DNA of 64,000 nt from Actinomycetospora lemnae (GTDB taxonomy: Bacteria > Actinomycetota > Actinomycetes > Mycobacteriales > Pseudonocardiaceae). The notes below the pieces were generated by a model, which worked only from the letters and a program-made list of their open reading frames with translations, ran no database searches and was not told the DNA's origin. The stretch is taken from assembly GCF_028737315.1 (NCBI RefSeq), contig NZ_JAQZAO010000002.1:434001-498000 (forward strand), written 5' to 3'. Below are positions 34,857 through 45,270 of the stretch, piece after piece; positions within the stretch are counted from its first letter, which is position 1; each line of letters begins with the position of its first letter. The position numbers were made by a program, and so were the translations under genes.

Positions 34857-34888
34857 GGAGATCCGCTCGTGACGGTTGGAGATCCGCT
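34857..34888. promoter_or_regulatory. Phased direct repeats upstream of livK
   Basis: GGAGATCCGCT occurs at 34857-34867 and again at 34878-34888, 21 bp apart (two helical turns), about 45 bp upstream of the -35. Placement and phasing suit an activator or repressor dimer; the second copy ends 9 bp before the stop of the orphan binding-protein gene. Confidence 0.45.
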
Positions 34889-34897
34889 GGTCGGGGC

Positions 34898-36118
34898 TCA
34901 GTCGGCGGGGCCGACGACCGACCAGCCACCGGCCTGCACGCGGTACACCGTCACCGCGTCGCGGCTGACGTCGCCGAAGCGGTCGAAGGACAGCGGCCCG
35001 GTCACGCCGTCGCCGTGGAAGCCCTGGACGGCGCGGACCATCTCCGGGCGCGCTGCGGGGCTCCACTCGCCGTCGTCGCCCAGGGTGCGGACGGCGGAGT
35101 CGACGAGGACGTTGGCCGCGTCGAACGTGAAGGCCCCGTACGAGCCGATGCTCTCGGGGTAGCCGGCGCGGCGGTAGGCGTCGACGAAGTCCCGCGCGGC
35201 CGGCAGCGTCTCCGGCGGCGGGCCCACCGACGTGCCGAGGTCGCCCTCCCGGCCCCCGGCGGTGACGAAGCCGGGGTTCACGATGCCGTCGCCGCCCATG
35301 ACGGGTGCGGTGACGCCGCCCGCGGCCAGCGCGGCCGACAGGGGCCCGCCCTCGGGGTACTCGCCGCCGTAGAAGACCGCGTCCGGCCGGGCGGCGGCGA
35401 CGCGCGAGACCACCGCGTCGCGGGGCGACCCGGGCGGGGCGGTGACGCGGACGGCCACCTGGCCGCCCTCGGTGGCGAGCTGCTTGGCGAACTCCTCGGC
35501 GATGCCCTCACCGTAGGTCTTGCCGTCGGAGACGACGGCGACGCGGCGCCGGTCCTCGACGCGCGTCAGGTAGGTCGCGGCGGCGGGGCCCTGCACGGCG
35601 TCGGTGGCGACGGTGCGGAAGAACGTCTGGTACTGCCGCAGCGGCGCGGTCACGGCGTTGGCGCCCCGGGTCAGCGACGTCGCGGTGCTGCCCGGTGAGA
35701 TCTGTACGACGCCCGCGTCGCTGAGCACCGGCTGGATGGCCTGCGCCACCGAGGAGTTGAAGGGCCCGAGCACGCCGATGAGCGACGGGTCCTGCGCGAG
35801 CGTCCGGGCGGCCGCGGCGCCGGTCGCCGGGTCGGCGCGGTCGTCCTGGCTCTGCACGGCGAGGTGGTAGCCGGGCACGGCGCAGCGCGCGTTGGCCTGG
35901 CTCACCGCGAGGTCGGCGGAGTTCTTCATGCCGAGCCCGACCGAGGCCAGCTCCCCGGACAGCGGCGCCACGAGCCCGACGACGAGCGTGCCGCGGCTGG
36001 TGTCGCAGTCGCCGCCGTCGCCCGACGACCCGCCCGCGCCCCCGCACCCGGCGAGGAGGACGACGGCGGCGGAGAGCGCCGCGACCATGCCGAACCGACG
36101 TCGCCGTCGCGCGCCCAC
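34898..36118 (-). CDS. Orphan ABC transporter substrate-binding lipoprotein (LivK-like)
   Basis: Protein of 406 residues with an arginine-rich signal peptide (GARRRRRFGMVAALSAAVV) and lipobox LLAGC. The mature part has the same type 1 binding fold as LivK (LVAPLSGELASVGLGMKNSA, GVLGPFNSSVAQAIQPVLSD, YGGEYPEGGPLSAAL). No permease or ATPase is attached, so it may supply a second ligand to LivHMGF or act as a sensor. GTG 36118 is chosen for signal-peptide length; an upstream GTG at 36160 is possible. It precedes the livK promoter in the same direction. Confidence 0.88.
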   Translation of the reverse strand: MGARRRRRFGMVAALSAAVVLLAGCGGAGGSSGDGGDCDTSRGTLVVGLVAPLSGELASVGLGMKNSADLAVSQANARCAVPGYHLAVQSQDDRADPATGAAAARTLAQDPSLIGVLGPFNSSVAQAIQPVLSDAGVVQISPGSTATSLTRGANAVTAPLRQYQTFFRTVATDAVQGPAAATYLTRVEDRRRVAVVSDGKTYGEGIAEEFAKQLATEGGQVAVRVTAPPGSPRDAVVSRVAAARPDAVFYGGEYPEGGPLSAALAAGGVTAPVMGGDGIVNPGFVTAGGREGDLGTSVGPPPETLPAARDFVDAYRRAGYPESIGSYGAFTFDAANVLVDSAVRTLGDDGEWSPAARPEMVRAVQGFHGDGVTGPLSFDRFGDVSRDAVTVYRVQAGGWSVVGPAD

Positions 36119-36284
36119 TCGCCTCAACCCCTCGCCGTCCGGTGCGTGGCGAGGGCCCACGGTAGGTCACGGCGGAGCGACCGCCGCGCAGGGGACGGTA
36201 GGGACGCGTCTGTCCTGGTCAGTGCGTCAGCAGGCTGCTGGGCGAGCGCCTGTCACCCGGTCGGGGCACTCACGCTGCGTACTG

Positions 36285-36914
36285 TCAGCCGAACGTCTCG
36301 ACCACCGCGTCGGCGACGGCCCTCATGGTGGTGCGCCGGTCCATGGCGGTGCGCTGGATCCAGCGGAAGGCGTCGGGCTCCGACATCTTCTTCTTGGCCA
36401 TGAGCAGGCCCTTGGCGCGCTCGACGGCCTTGCGGGTCTCGAGCCGCTCGGTGAGTCCCGCGACCTCGGCCTCCAGCGCGGTGACCTCGGCGAACCGCGA
36501 CGCGGCCAGCTCGATGGCCGGCACCACGTCGGTCTTGGAGAACGGCTTGACCAGGTAGGCCATCGCTCCCGCGTCACGCGCGGACTCGACGAGCTCGCGC
36601 TGGCTGAACGCGGTGAGCATGACGACCGGCGCCAGCCGCTCACCCGCGATGGTGCGCGCGGCCTCGAGCCCGTCGGTACCGGGCATCTTGATGTCCATCA
36701 TGATCAGGTTCGGACGGAGCTCGCGGGCGAGCCGCACGGCCTCCGCCCCGTCGCCGGCCTCGCCGACGACCTCGTAGCCCTCCTCGCGCAGCATCTCGAC
36801 GAGGTCGAGGCGGATGAGGGCCTCGTCCTCCGCGACCACGACGCGCAGTCCGGCGGGGACCTGGCCCTCCGGAGCGCTCGCGGTCTCGCTGATGGTGTCG
36901 GCCGACTGGCTCAT
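36285..36914 (-). CDS. pdtaR: Response regulator with RNA-binding ANTAR domain, PdtaR
   Basis: Protein of 209 residues. The receiver domain spans about 24-140 with the acidic pair AEDEAL, phospho-acceptor LIMMDIKMPG and the conserved lysine in LVKPFS. The C-terminal ANTAR domain has LETRKAVERAKGLLMAKKK and DAFRWIQRTAMDRRTTM. In mycobacteria PdtaR is phosphorylated by PdtaS and acts as an antiterminator; no pdtaS is in this window. The ATG at 36914 has GAGGAG upstream. Its position next to polA-rpsA matches Rv1626. Confidence 0.95.
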   Translation of the reverse strand: MSQSADTISETASAPEGQVPAGLRVVVAEDEALIRLDLVEMLREEGYEVVGEAGDGAEAVRLARELRPNLIMMDIKMPGTDGLEAARTIAGERLAPVVMLTAFSQRELVESARDAGAMAYLVKPFSKTDVVPAIELAASRFAEVTALEAEVAGLTERLETRKAVERAKGLLMAKKKMSEPDAFRWIQRTAMDRRTTMRAVADAVVETFG

Positions 36915-37119
36915 GAGCGGCTCCTCGGTGATCGCCTCGTCGCGCCGCCCTCGTCGGGCCGCCCCGGTGAGACCTGGGAGGAACGGCCGACCTGCCCGGG
37001 GCCGCGGCCGGAGGGCCGGCGACGACCGTCGGAGCAGGCCGTTTCGATTCAGGAGCGTACCTGCCGGGACGGGATCCCCCGACGGTGACGCTTGCCTCCT
37101 GAGCACGCCGTAACGCGCG

Positions 37120-37139
37120 CCGGCAGGGAGATCTGCCGG
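37120..37139 (-). terminator. Hairpin directly after the tRNA
   Basis: CCGGCAG and CTGCCGG pair around a 6-base loop and start one base after the tRNA 3' end, so it could be processing signal or terminator. Confidence 0.5.
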
Positions 37140-37213
37140 TGCCCCCGGTGGGATTCGAACCCACACTGTATGGATTTTGAGTCCATCGACTCTGCCGATT
37201 GGTCTACAGGGGC
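37140..37213 (-). tRNA. tRNA-Leu (anticodon CAA) with a short variable arm
   Basis: A 74-nt cloverleaf. The acceptor stem is GCCCCTG/CGGGGGC, the D arm has AATCGGCAGA, the anticodon loop is CTCAAAA (anticodon CAA), and the T arm is GTGGG-TTCGAAT-CCCAC. CCA is not encoded. Unusually for leucine, the variable region is only 5 bases (ACAGT), i.e. class I architecture. All stems are intact, so it is very likely a functional tRNA; the amino acid is inferred from the anticodon only. Confidence 0.85.
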
Positions 37214-37365
37214 GGACCGAATGGTCCAGTAGCTTTGCGTCGGACCGCGCTCCTCGGTCCGCGCCAGCATAGAGGGCGCCCACCGAGGCTCCCGGGGCCC
37301 GCTCAGCGCGTCGAGCGGGCGCCCGTCATGGTCGCCAGGACCTGTCGATCACGACGGGCGCACCC

Positions 37366-38565
37366 TCACGACGCCCAGGTCCGCAACCAGACCGTGTGGG
37401 ACGACTGCCGCAGGTCCGACAGCGCCTCGTCCGGGATGGCGCTGTCGGTGTCGGTGAGCACGTAGCCGCGCTCGCCGCGCGTCGCGAGCGCCTGGCTGAC
37501 GACGTTGACGCCGTGGTCGATGAGGACCTGGTTCATCCCCGCCAGGACACCCGGGGTGTTGGTGTGCAGGAAGCCGGTGCGGAAGGCCTTGGGGGCGGCG
37601 GGGAGCGCGACCTCCGGGAGGTTCACCGACAGCGCGGTGACGCCCGTGGTCACGAAGTTGAGCAGCTTGCCGCTGACGAAGTGCCCGATCTCCTCCTGCG
37701 CCTCCTGCGTGGAGCCCCCGACGTGCGGGGTGAGGATGACGTTGTCGAGCCCGCGCAGCGGCGACTCGAAGGCGTCGCCCTGGGCCTTCGGCTCGATCGG
37801 GAAGACGTCGATCGCGGCGCCGGCGAGGTGCCCGGACAGGATGTGCTCGCGCAGCGACTCGTCGTCGATCACCATGCCGCGCGAGGCGTTGATGAAGATC
37901 GAGCGCGGCTTCATCTGGGCGAACTGCTCGGCGCCGAAGAGGCCGGCGTTCCCGGGACGGCCGTCGACGTGCAGGCTCACGATGTCGGCCTCGGCCAGCA
38001 GCGCCTCGAGCGAGTCGACGCGGCGGGCGTTGCCGTGGGCGAGGCGGTCGGCGGTGTCGTAGAAGATGACGCGCAGGCCGACGGCCTCGGCCATGTTGCC
38101 GAGCTGGGTGCCGATGTTGCCGTACCCGACGATGCCGAGCGTGCGCCCGCGGAACTCGTGGCTGCCGCGCGCGGACTTGTCCCAGATGCCCTCGTGCATG
38201 CGCTGCGTCTTCTCCGGCAGCCGCCGCACCAGCGCGATGATCTCGCCGAGCACCAGCTCGACGACGCTGCGCGTGTTGGAGAACGGCGCGTTGAAGACCG
38301 CGACCCCGCGCTCGGCTGCGGCGGGGAGGTCGACCTGGTTGGTGCCGATGCAGAAGCAGCCGACGGCCAGCAGGTCCTTGCCGGCGTCGAGGACATCGGC
38401 GGTGATCGTGGTGTTGGACCGGATGCCGAGCAGGGACACCCCGGGCAGGGCGTCGACCAGCTCGGGGCCGCTCAGGGACGACGAGCGCACGTCGACCTCG
38501 AAGCCCCGGGCGCGCAGGGCGTCCGCGGCCACCGGATGGATGTTCTCGAGGAGCAGCACCTTCAC
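37366..38565 (-). CDS. serA: D-3-phosphoglycerate dehydrogenase with ACT domain
   Basis: First enzyme of serine synthesis, 399 residues, similar in length to the E. coli type. The NAD motif is GIVGYGNIGTQLG, the catalytic region has NASRGMVIDD and ILTPHVGGSTQEAQEEIG with the active histidine, and an ACT domain at the C-terminus (GVLAGMNQVLIDHGVNVVSQ) would bind serine for feedback inhibition. The GTG start lies 6 bases after TACGCT, predicting a leaderless mRNA. It follows the HxlR gene by 22 bp. Confidence 0.94.
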   Translation of the reverse strand: MKVLLLENIHPVAADALRARGFEVDVRSSSLSGPELVDALPGVSLLGIRSNTTITADVLDAGKDLLAVGCFCIGTNQVDLPAAAERGVAVFNAPFSNTRSVVELVLGEIIALVRRLPEKTQRMHEGIWDKSARGSHEFRGRTLGIVGYGNIGTQLGNMAEAVGLRVIFYDTADRLAHGNARRVDSLEALLAEADIVSLHVDGRPGNAGLFGAEQFAQMKPRSIFINASRGMVIDDESLREHILSGHLAGAAIDVFPIEPKAQGDAFESPLRGLDNVILTPHVGGSTQEAQEEIGHFVSGKLLNFVTTGVTALSVNLPEVALPAAPKAFRTGFLHTNTPGVLAGMNQVLIDHGVNVVSQALATRGERGYVLTDTDSAIPDEALSDLRQSSHTVWLRTWAS

Positions 38566-38571
38566 GCCGTG

Positions 38572-38577
38572 AGCGTA
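38572..38577 (-). promoter_or_regulatory. TACGCT -10 element for serA, leaderless
   Basis: TACGCT, 6 bases, then GTG on the minus strand, just upstream of serA. Confidence 0.45.
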
Positions 38578-38587
38578 GGACCCCCCG

Positions 38588-38905
38588 TCAACGGGGTCGC
38601 CGGTCGCGGCTGCACGTGGTCAGCGCCTCCAGGAGCGGGGCGAGGCGCCGGCCCTCGGCGGAGAGGGCGTACTCGGTGCGGGGCGGGCGGGTGTCGAGCA
38701 CCCGCCGCTCGATGAGCCCCGCCGCCTCGAGGTCGGCCAGGCGCGCCGCGAGCGTCGCGGGCGGCACCTGACCGAGGGCCTGCTCGAACTCCGAGAACCG
38801 GACCGCACCGAGGTGCGCGGCGTAGAGCACCGAGAGCGACCAGCGTCGCTCCAGCAGTGCCGTCAGCGCGCGCACCTCGGGCGGTACCGGCTCCCGTGAG
38901 CACAT
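38588..38905 (-). CDS. HxlR family winged-helix regulator
   Basis: Protein of 105 residues with the HxlR pattern: ALTALLERRWSLSVLYAAHL, then RFSEFEQALGQVPPATLAAR, LADLEAAGLIERRV and the wing PPRTEYALSAEGRRL. A cysteine at position 2 could be redox-active. It begins one base after the lon stop and ends 22 bp before serA, in the same direction. Target genes unknown. Confidence 0.88.
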   Translation of the reverse strand: MCSREPVPPEVRALTALLERRWSLSVLYAAHLGAVRFSEFEQALGQVPPATLAARLADLEAAGLIERRVLDTRPPRTEYALSAEGRRLAPLLEALTTCSRDRRPR

Positions 38906-38906
38906 G

Positions 38907-41210
<2,304 letters not shown>

Positions 41211-41324
41211 CTCGTCACCCCATCACTCGTGCTCGATAGTAGCTACAAGCGTTGAAGTGGCTACGGGTATTCCAGCGTCTCGCCGACGCGTGCGCCGACG
41301 CGGACTCCGGGTAGGCCCGGCCGC

Positions 41325-42101
41325 ATGGCACGCCCCCTCGCCCTCGTCACCGGCGCCTCGCGCGGCATCGGCCTCGAGCTCGCCCACCAGTTCGCCCGCC
41401 ACGGCCACGACCTCGTCGTCAACGCGGAGGACACCGCGATCGACGACGCGGCAAAGGCACTGCGCGAGCACGGCGTCGAGGTGCTCGCCGTGCAGGCCGA
41501 CCTCGGGACCGAGGCCGGGGTCGCGCAGCTGGCCGGGGCCGTCCCGCGCCCCCTCGACGCCGCCGCCCTCAACGCCGGCGTCGGGCTGGGCGGCACCTTC
41601 CTCGACTCCCCCGTCGCCGAGCAGCTGCGGCTGGTGGACGTCGACGTCCGCGGCGTGGTGCACCTGGCCCACCTGGTGCTCAGCGACATGAGGGCCCGGG
41701 GCCGGGGCAAGCTCCTGCTGACCTCCTCGATCGCGTCGACGATGCCCGGGCCCGGCCAGCCGGTGTACAACGCGGCGAAGTCGTTCGTGCAGTCGCTCGC
41801 CGAGGCGCTGGCCGACGAGCTGCGCGGTACCGGCGTCACCGTCACCTCGCTGATGCCCGGCCCGACGAACACCGACTTCTTCCGCCGCGCCGGCCTCGAG
41901 GGCACGCTGATCGCCCGCTCGGCCGTCGACGACCCCGCGAAGGTGGCCGCCCAGGGGTACGCGGCGCTGGAGAAGGGCCGCACGACGGTGGTCGGCGGGT
42001 CCCCGATGGTGAAGGCCCAGGCGCTGGTCAACGGGCTGCTGCCCGACCAGGTCAAGGCCGCGGCGCACCGCGTGTTCACGACCACGCTGCCCCGGTCGTG
42101 A
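41325..42101 (+). CDS. Short-chain dehydrogenase/reductase
   Basis: SDR of 258 residues. The cofactor motif is LVTGASRGIGLELA, NAG is present as ALNAGVGLGG, catalytic Ser lies in LLLTSSIASTMPG, and the YxxxK is YNAAK. The proline-rich MPGPTNTDFFRRAG loop suits a broad-specificity DltE/YqjQ-like reductase. Divergent from lon; followed after 18 bp by a frameshifted NTF2-like gene. Confidence 0.88.
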   Translation: MARPLALVTGASRGIGLELAHQFARHGHDLVVNAEDTAIDDAAKALREHGVEVLAVQADLGTEAGVAQLAGAVPRPLDAAALNAGVGLGGTFLDSPVAEQLRLVDVDVRGVVHLAHLVLSDMRARGRGKLLLTSSIASTMPGPGQPVYNAAKSFVQSLAEALADELRGTGVTVTSLMPGPTNTDFFRRAGLEGTLIARSAVDDPAKVAAQGYAALEKGRTTVVGGSPMVKAQALVNGLLPDQVKAAAHRVFTTTLPRS

Positions 42102-42119
42102 CGCGGGCATGATCGGCGC

Positions 42120-42481
42120 ATGGCCGCTGTCGAGGACATCCTGACCCGCAACCTGCTCGAAGTGTTCGGCGAGCGCGACGAGGAGCGGCGCCGCGCCGTG
42201 ATCGCCGAGCTCTACGCCGACGACGTGCTGTTCCAGGACCCCGACGGCGCGGTGCGGGGCCGCGACGCGATCGACGCCAAGGTGTCCGCGCTGCTCGCCG
42301 ACGCGCCGTCGACCTTCGTCTTCCGCCCCACCGCGCCCGCCCGGACCAGCGGCGCCTCGGCGTGCTGACCTGGGCTTTCGGTCCCGCGAACGGCGACCCC
42401 GTCGTCACCGGCACCGACATCGCCCTCACCGTGGACGGGCGCATCGTGCGGCTGCACACGCTGCTGGACGGCGGGGCCTGA
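42120..42481 (+). pseudogene. NTF2/SnoaL-like gene broken by a one-base frameshift
   Basis: The first frame (from ATG 42120) gives a normal NTF2-like N-terminal part: VEDILTRNLLEVFGERDEER, LYADDVLFQDPDGAVRGRDA and STFVFRPTAPARTSG, then stops early at 42366-42368. The protein continues perfectly in the +1 frame: GVLTWAFGPANGDPVV, TGTDIALTVDGRIVRLHTLL, stop 42481. The junction reads as a GAC codon with the A lost (about 42350). It may be a true mutation or a sequencing error; if repaired the product would be ~120 residues. Confidence 0.65.
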
Positions 42482-42493
42482 CCAGGGGCCGGG

Positions 42494-42901
42494 TCAGGGC
42501 GCCCGCACGTCCAGCTGCGTGACGATGACGAGCGCGTCGCGCAGCAGGATCGTCACCGGGGTGCTGTCGACGACGGCGGCGAGCTGGCGGCGGGCGTCCT
42601 CGTCGAGGTCGGCGGCGAGGCGGACGCGGCGGTGCATGACCGGCGGGGACCCGGACTCGAACGCCACGTCCACCTCGACCGGACTGCCGGCGCACTCCCA
42701 GCGCTGCAGGAACGTGCGCACCGACATCGCGGTGCAGGACGACAGGGACGCGGCGAGCAGGCCGTAGGACGTCGCCCCCTCCGGCACGCCGTCGTCCGCG
42801 GGGACGGTGCAGGGGACGGCCAGTCCGTTGACGTCGACGTGGACCACCCGCCCGTCCCCGTCCGCGAGGTGAGCACGGGCCCACACCGTCGGCGTGTCCA
42901 T
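42494..42901 (-). CDS. OsmC family protein
   Basis: Protein of 135 residues in the OsmC/Ohr peroxiredoxin-like fold. The conserved helix is YGLLAASLSSCTAMSVRTFL with the characteristic cysteine; a second cysteine occurs earlier in GLAVPCTVP, which is not the usual position for the first redox cysteine. MHRRVRLAADLDEDARRQLA and TVVDSTPVTILLRD-type segments complete the fold. ATG 42901 or GTG 42907 could start it. Role in peroxide detoxification is inferred. Confidence 0.8.
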   Translation of the reverse strand: MDTPTVWARAHLADGDGRVVHVDVNGLAVPCTVPADDGVPEGATSYGLLAASLSSCTAMSVRTFLQRWECAGSPVEVDVAFESGSPPVMHRRVRLAADLDEDARRQLAAVVDSTPVTILLRDALVIVTQLDVRAP

Positions 42902-42939
42902 GGTCACCAGCCTGCCACCGTCGCGAGAGTGCTCGGCGG

Positions 42940-43233
42940 TCAGGCGCTCCGGTCGGTGCGGACGCGGGAGAGGTGCTCGCGGCGCTCCTGCTCGCTCTCG
43001 CCGCCCCAGACCCCGTAGGGCTCGGCGACGCGGCGGGCCCAGTCACGGCACGGTTCACGGACGGCGCACCCCGCACAGATGCGTGCCGCTGCTTCGACAC
43101 GCTGGCTGCGCCGGGGGTCGCGCTCGCCGTCGGGATGGAAGAAGACGTCGGAGTTCATGCCGCGGCACGCGGCGTGTCGCTGCCAGTCCCAGTGATCGGT
43201 GATCGCCCACGGCAGCCGGGAGACATCAGCCAT
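42940..43233 (-). CDS. WhiB-family iron-sulfur transcription factor
   Basis: Protein of 97 residues. The four cluster-binding cysteines are in HAACRGM, ICAGCAV and EPCRDW, and the GVWGG turn follows in EPYGVWGGESEQERR. Start at ATG 43233 (MADVSRLPWAITDHWDW). WhiB proteins bind a [4Fe-4S] cluster and the housekeeping sigma factor. I cannot place it in one subgroup; it lacks the AT-hook of WhiB7. Confidence 0.92.
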   Translation of the reverse strand: MADVSRLPWAITDHWDWQRHAACRGMNSDVFFHPDGERDPRRSQRVEAAARICAGCAVREPCRDWARRVAEPYGVWGGESEQERREHLSRVRTDRSA

Positions 43234-43347
43234 TGATGCACACCTCCTACCGACCGTCGTACACCTCCGGCCGGAGGACGGCTGTGAGATCCGCATCTCG
43301 CCCGGCCGACCGTGTCGGTGCGGTCGGACGTGGGCAACCGACCCGGT

Positions 43348-44208
43348 TCAGGCGACCGCGGCGACCGGCACCGGAGGCGTGACGCCCTCCCGCTGCTCGG
43401 GCGTGCGGCCGTCCCCCGCGAAGCCGTGCGACACGGCCGACGTCCAGCGGAAGGGTCGCCAGCGGTCCAGCGGCACCTCGAGCCGGTCGACGACGGCGAC
43501 GAGCGCGGCCGGGTTGTGGGTCAACCCGCAGTGGCTGCCCGGCACGACGACGTTCTCGCAGAGGTCACCGTCGTCCTGCCGGCAGCCCTCGCCGTGGAGC
43601 AGGCCGTCGAACGGCGAGTACACGGCGATCGAGCGCACCGGCACCGGTCGGCGGATGAGGTCCACGACGTCGGCGGTGTCGGACGAGAAGCCCCAGTGGC
43701 GCTCGGCCGCCCGGAAGGCGCCGGACACCCGGTTCTCCGCGGCCTCGGCACGCCACGGCGAGCCCAGGCAGACGATGCGCTCGACGGCGTCGGGGCGCAG
43801 CTGCGCGAGCCAGCGCGCCATGAGCCCGCCCAGGCTCCAGCCCACGATCGCGATCTTCTGCCCGTGCCGGGCGTGGAGCTCGTCGAAGCGGTCGATGAGC
43901 CCGTCGAGGATCTCGTCGGTGAACCCGCGGTTGAGCCCGAGGGTCCAGCGGTGGGTGTGGAAGCCGCGGGTGCGCAGGTGGGCGCGCAGGGCACGGGTGG
44001 CGATGTCGCTGGTGCAGAACCCGGGGATGACGAGCACCGGGCGCCCGTCGCCGCGTCCGCCCTTCGGCAGGACGTGCCGCACGGTGTGCCACGCGGCGGT
44101 CTCGACCGAGGCCCGCGCGAGATCGGTGGCCGTGAGCCACCAGGACGGGAACGGCAGTATCTCGGCACCGGGGTCGGCCGATCGCCAGATCGGTGTGGGG
44201 GCGTCCAT
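43348..44208 (-). CDS. Alpha/beta hydrolase
   Basis: Protein of 286 residues. The oxyanion-side strand is GRPVLVIPGFCTSDIATRAL, the nucleophile elbow is VGWSLGGLMARW at about residues 127-138, and the acid/histidine region is VYSPFDGLLHGEGC and VVVPGSHCGLTHNP. It is lipase/esterase-like, with no signal peptide. ATG 44208 follows GGAGGT. It is convergent with nothing and diverges from the GNAT at 44470 across a 261-bp spacer that I could not interpret. Confidence 0.83.
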   Translation of the reverse strand: MDAPTPIWRSADPGAEILPFPSWWLTATDLARASVETAAWHTVRHVLPKGGRGDGRPVLVIPGFCTSDIATRALRAHLRTRGFHTHRWTLGLNRGFTDEILDGLIDRFDELHARHGQKIAIVGWSLGGLMARWLAQLRPDAVERIVCLGSPWRAEAAENRVSGAFRAAERHWGFSSDTADVVDLIRRPVPVRSIAVYSPFDGLLHGEGCRQDDGDLCENVVVPGSHCGLTHNPAALVAVVDRLEVPLDRWRPFRWTSAVSHGFAGDGRTPEQREGVTPPVPVAAVA

Positions 44209-44469
44209 ACGACCACCTCCTCGCGCCGGCGCCGCCATGACGCGGAGCCGATGTGAACGGAGGTTTACCCGGCGACGCTGCGCCACATGCCCCCACCCCG
44301 GCGACAGGCCTCGAAAGGACACGGCAGAGGGTCCGTTCGTCGCACCGGACGCCCCATCCGTCTCAGCAGACGTCGTCGGTCACTCGCCGAGGCGACGGCC
44401 GTCTTGCGCCCTCGGGCGGCACCGACCACGCTGAGTGGCAGGCGTCGTACGCAGGGTCGGGGGACCGCG

Positions 44470-44796
44470 GTGGAGCACTACGAGATCGCGTACGACCACG
44501 TGCGGTCCCGCGTCGAGGTGCGCCGCGACGGCGCCGCGCTCGGCTACGTGGAGTACGGGCTGCGCGCGGACGCGGCGGTCCTCGCCTTCACCCACGTCGG
44601 CCGCGCGGGCAGCGACGCGGAGGCCGCCCTGCTCGACGGGGCGATCACGCTGCTGCGCGACCGGGGCTACCGCATCGTGCCGCTCTGCCCGCGGGTGCGG
44701 GCGTTCCTCACCGCGCACCCCGACCGCCAGACCGGCGTCGACACGCGGTTCCTCGACGGGCGAGCAGGCCGGGCGGGGTGGCCCGTCGCGGGGTGA
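44470..44796 (+). CDS. Small GNAT acetyltransferase (YjdJ-like)
   Basis: Protein of 108 residues, short for a GNAT but normal for the YjdJ-like group. It has VRRDGAALGYVEYGLRADAA, VLAFTHVGRAGSDAEAALLD and RGYRIVPLCPRVRAFLTAHP, matching the usual V-x-G/A and C-x-Y-V ending of that group. GTG 44470 is the chosen start. It ends 7 bp from the convergent MaoC gene. Confidence 0.72.
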   Translation: MEHYEIAYDHVRSRVEVRRDGAALGYVEYGLRADAAVLAFTHVGRAGSDAEAALLDGAITLLRDRGYRIVPLCPRVRAFLTAHPDRQTGVDTRFLDGRAGRAGWPVAG

Positions 44797-44803
44797 GCGC
44801 GCG

Positions 44804-45259
44804 TCAGAAGTAGGCGCGGGTCACGAGGTCGGCGACGCACGCCGGCTTCGCCGAGCCCTCGACCTCGATGGTGACGCGCGTGACCAGCTGGAGCCCGCCC
44901 TCGCCGACGTCGGTGGCGTCGACGAGCGTGGAGCGCGCCCGCACCCGGGTGCCCGAGCGCACCGCGGACGGGAAGCGCACGCGCTCCAGGCCGTAGTTCA
45001 GCCCCATCCGCGTGCCCTCCACGCGGCGCAGGCCGTCGAGGAGCAGCGGCACCAGCGACAGGGTGAGGAACCCGTGCGCCACCGTCGCACCGAACGGCCC
45101 GCCGGCCGCGCGCTCGGGGTCGACGTGGATCCACTGGTGGTCGCCGGTGACGTCGGCGAACCCGTCGATCCGGTCCTGGCCGATCTCCAGCCACTCCCCC
45201 GGCCCGAGCTCGCGACCCAGCGACGCGACCAGCTCCTCGCGTCCGTGGAAGGTCTCCAT
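44804..45259 (-). CDS. MaoC-like (R)-enoyl-CoA hydratase
   Basis: Protein of 151 residues with the hotdog hydratase 2 fold. The catalytic motif DHQWIHVDPERA followed by GGPFGATVAHGFLTLSLVPL contains the Asp and His of the family. ATG 45259 starts METFHGREE, the usual beginning. It is 11 bp downstream of the NmrA-like gene in the same direction. Likely role is fatty-acid or polyester precursor hydration. Confidence 0.9.
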   Translation of the reverse strand: METFHGREELVASLGRELGPGEWLEIGQDRIDGFADVTGDHQWIHVDPERAAGGPFGATVAHGFLTLSLVPLLLDGLRRVEGTRMGLNYGLERVRFPSAVRSGTRVRARSTLVDATDVGEGGLQLVTRVTIEVEGSAKPACVADLVTRAYF

Positions 45260-45270
45260 GAGCGGCGAAG

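Noticed and set aside
41242-41270. HspR (HAIR) or ClgR operator upstream of lon
   Set aside because: The CTTGAGT-N7-ACTCAAG pattern is absent; only a weak GTAGC...GCTAC mirror is present.
44286-44469. N-terminal extension of the GNAT gene from the ATG at 44287
   Set aside because: The added ~60 residues are Arg-rich and unlike the family; the GTG at 44470 gives the normal domain.
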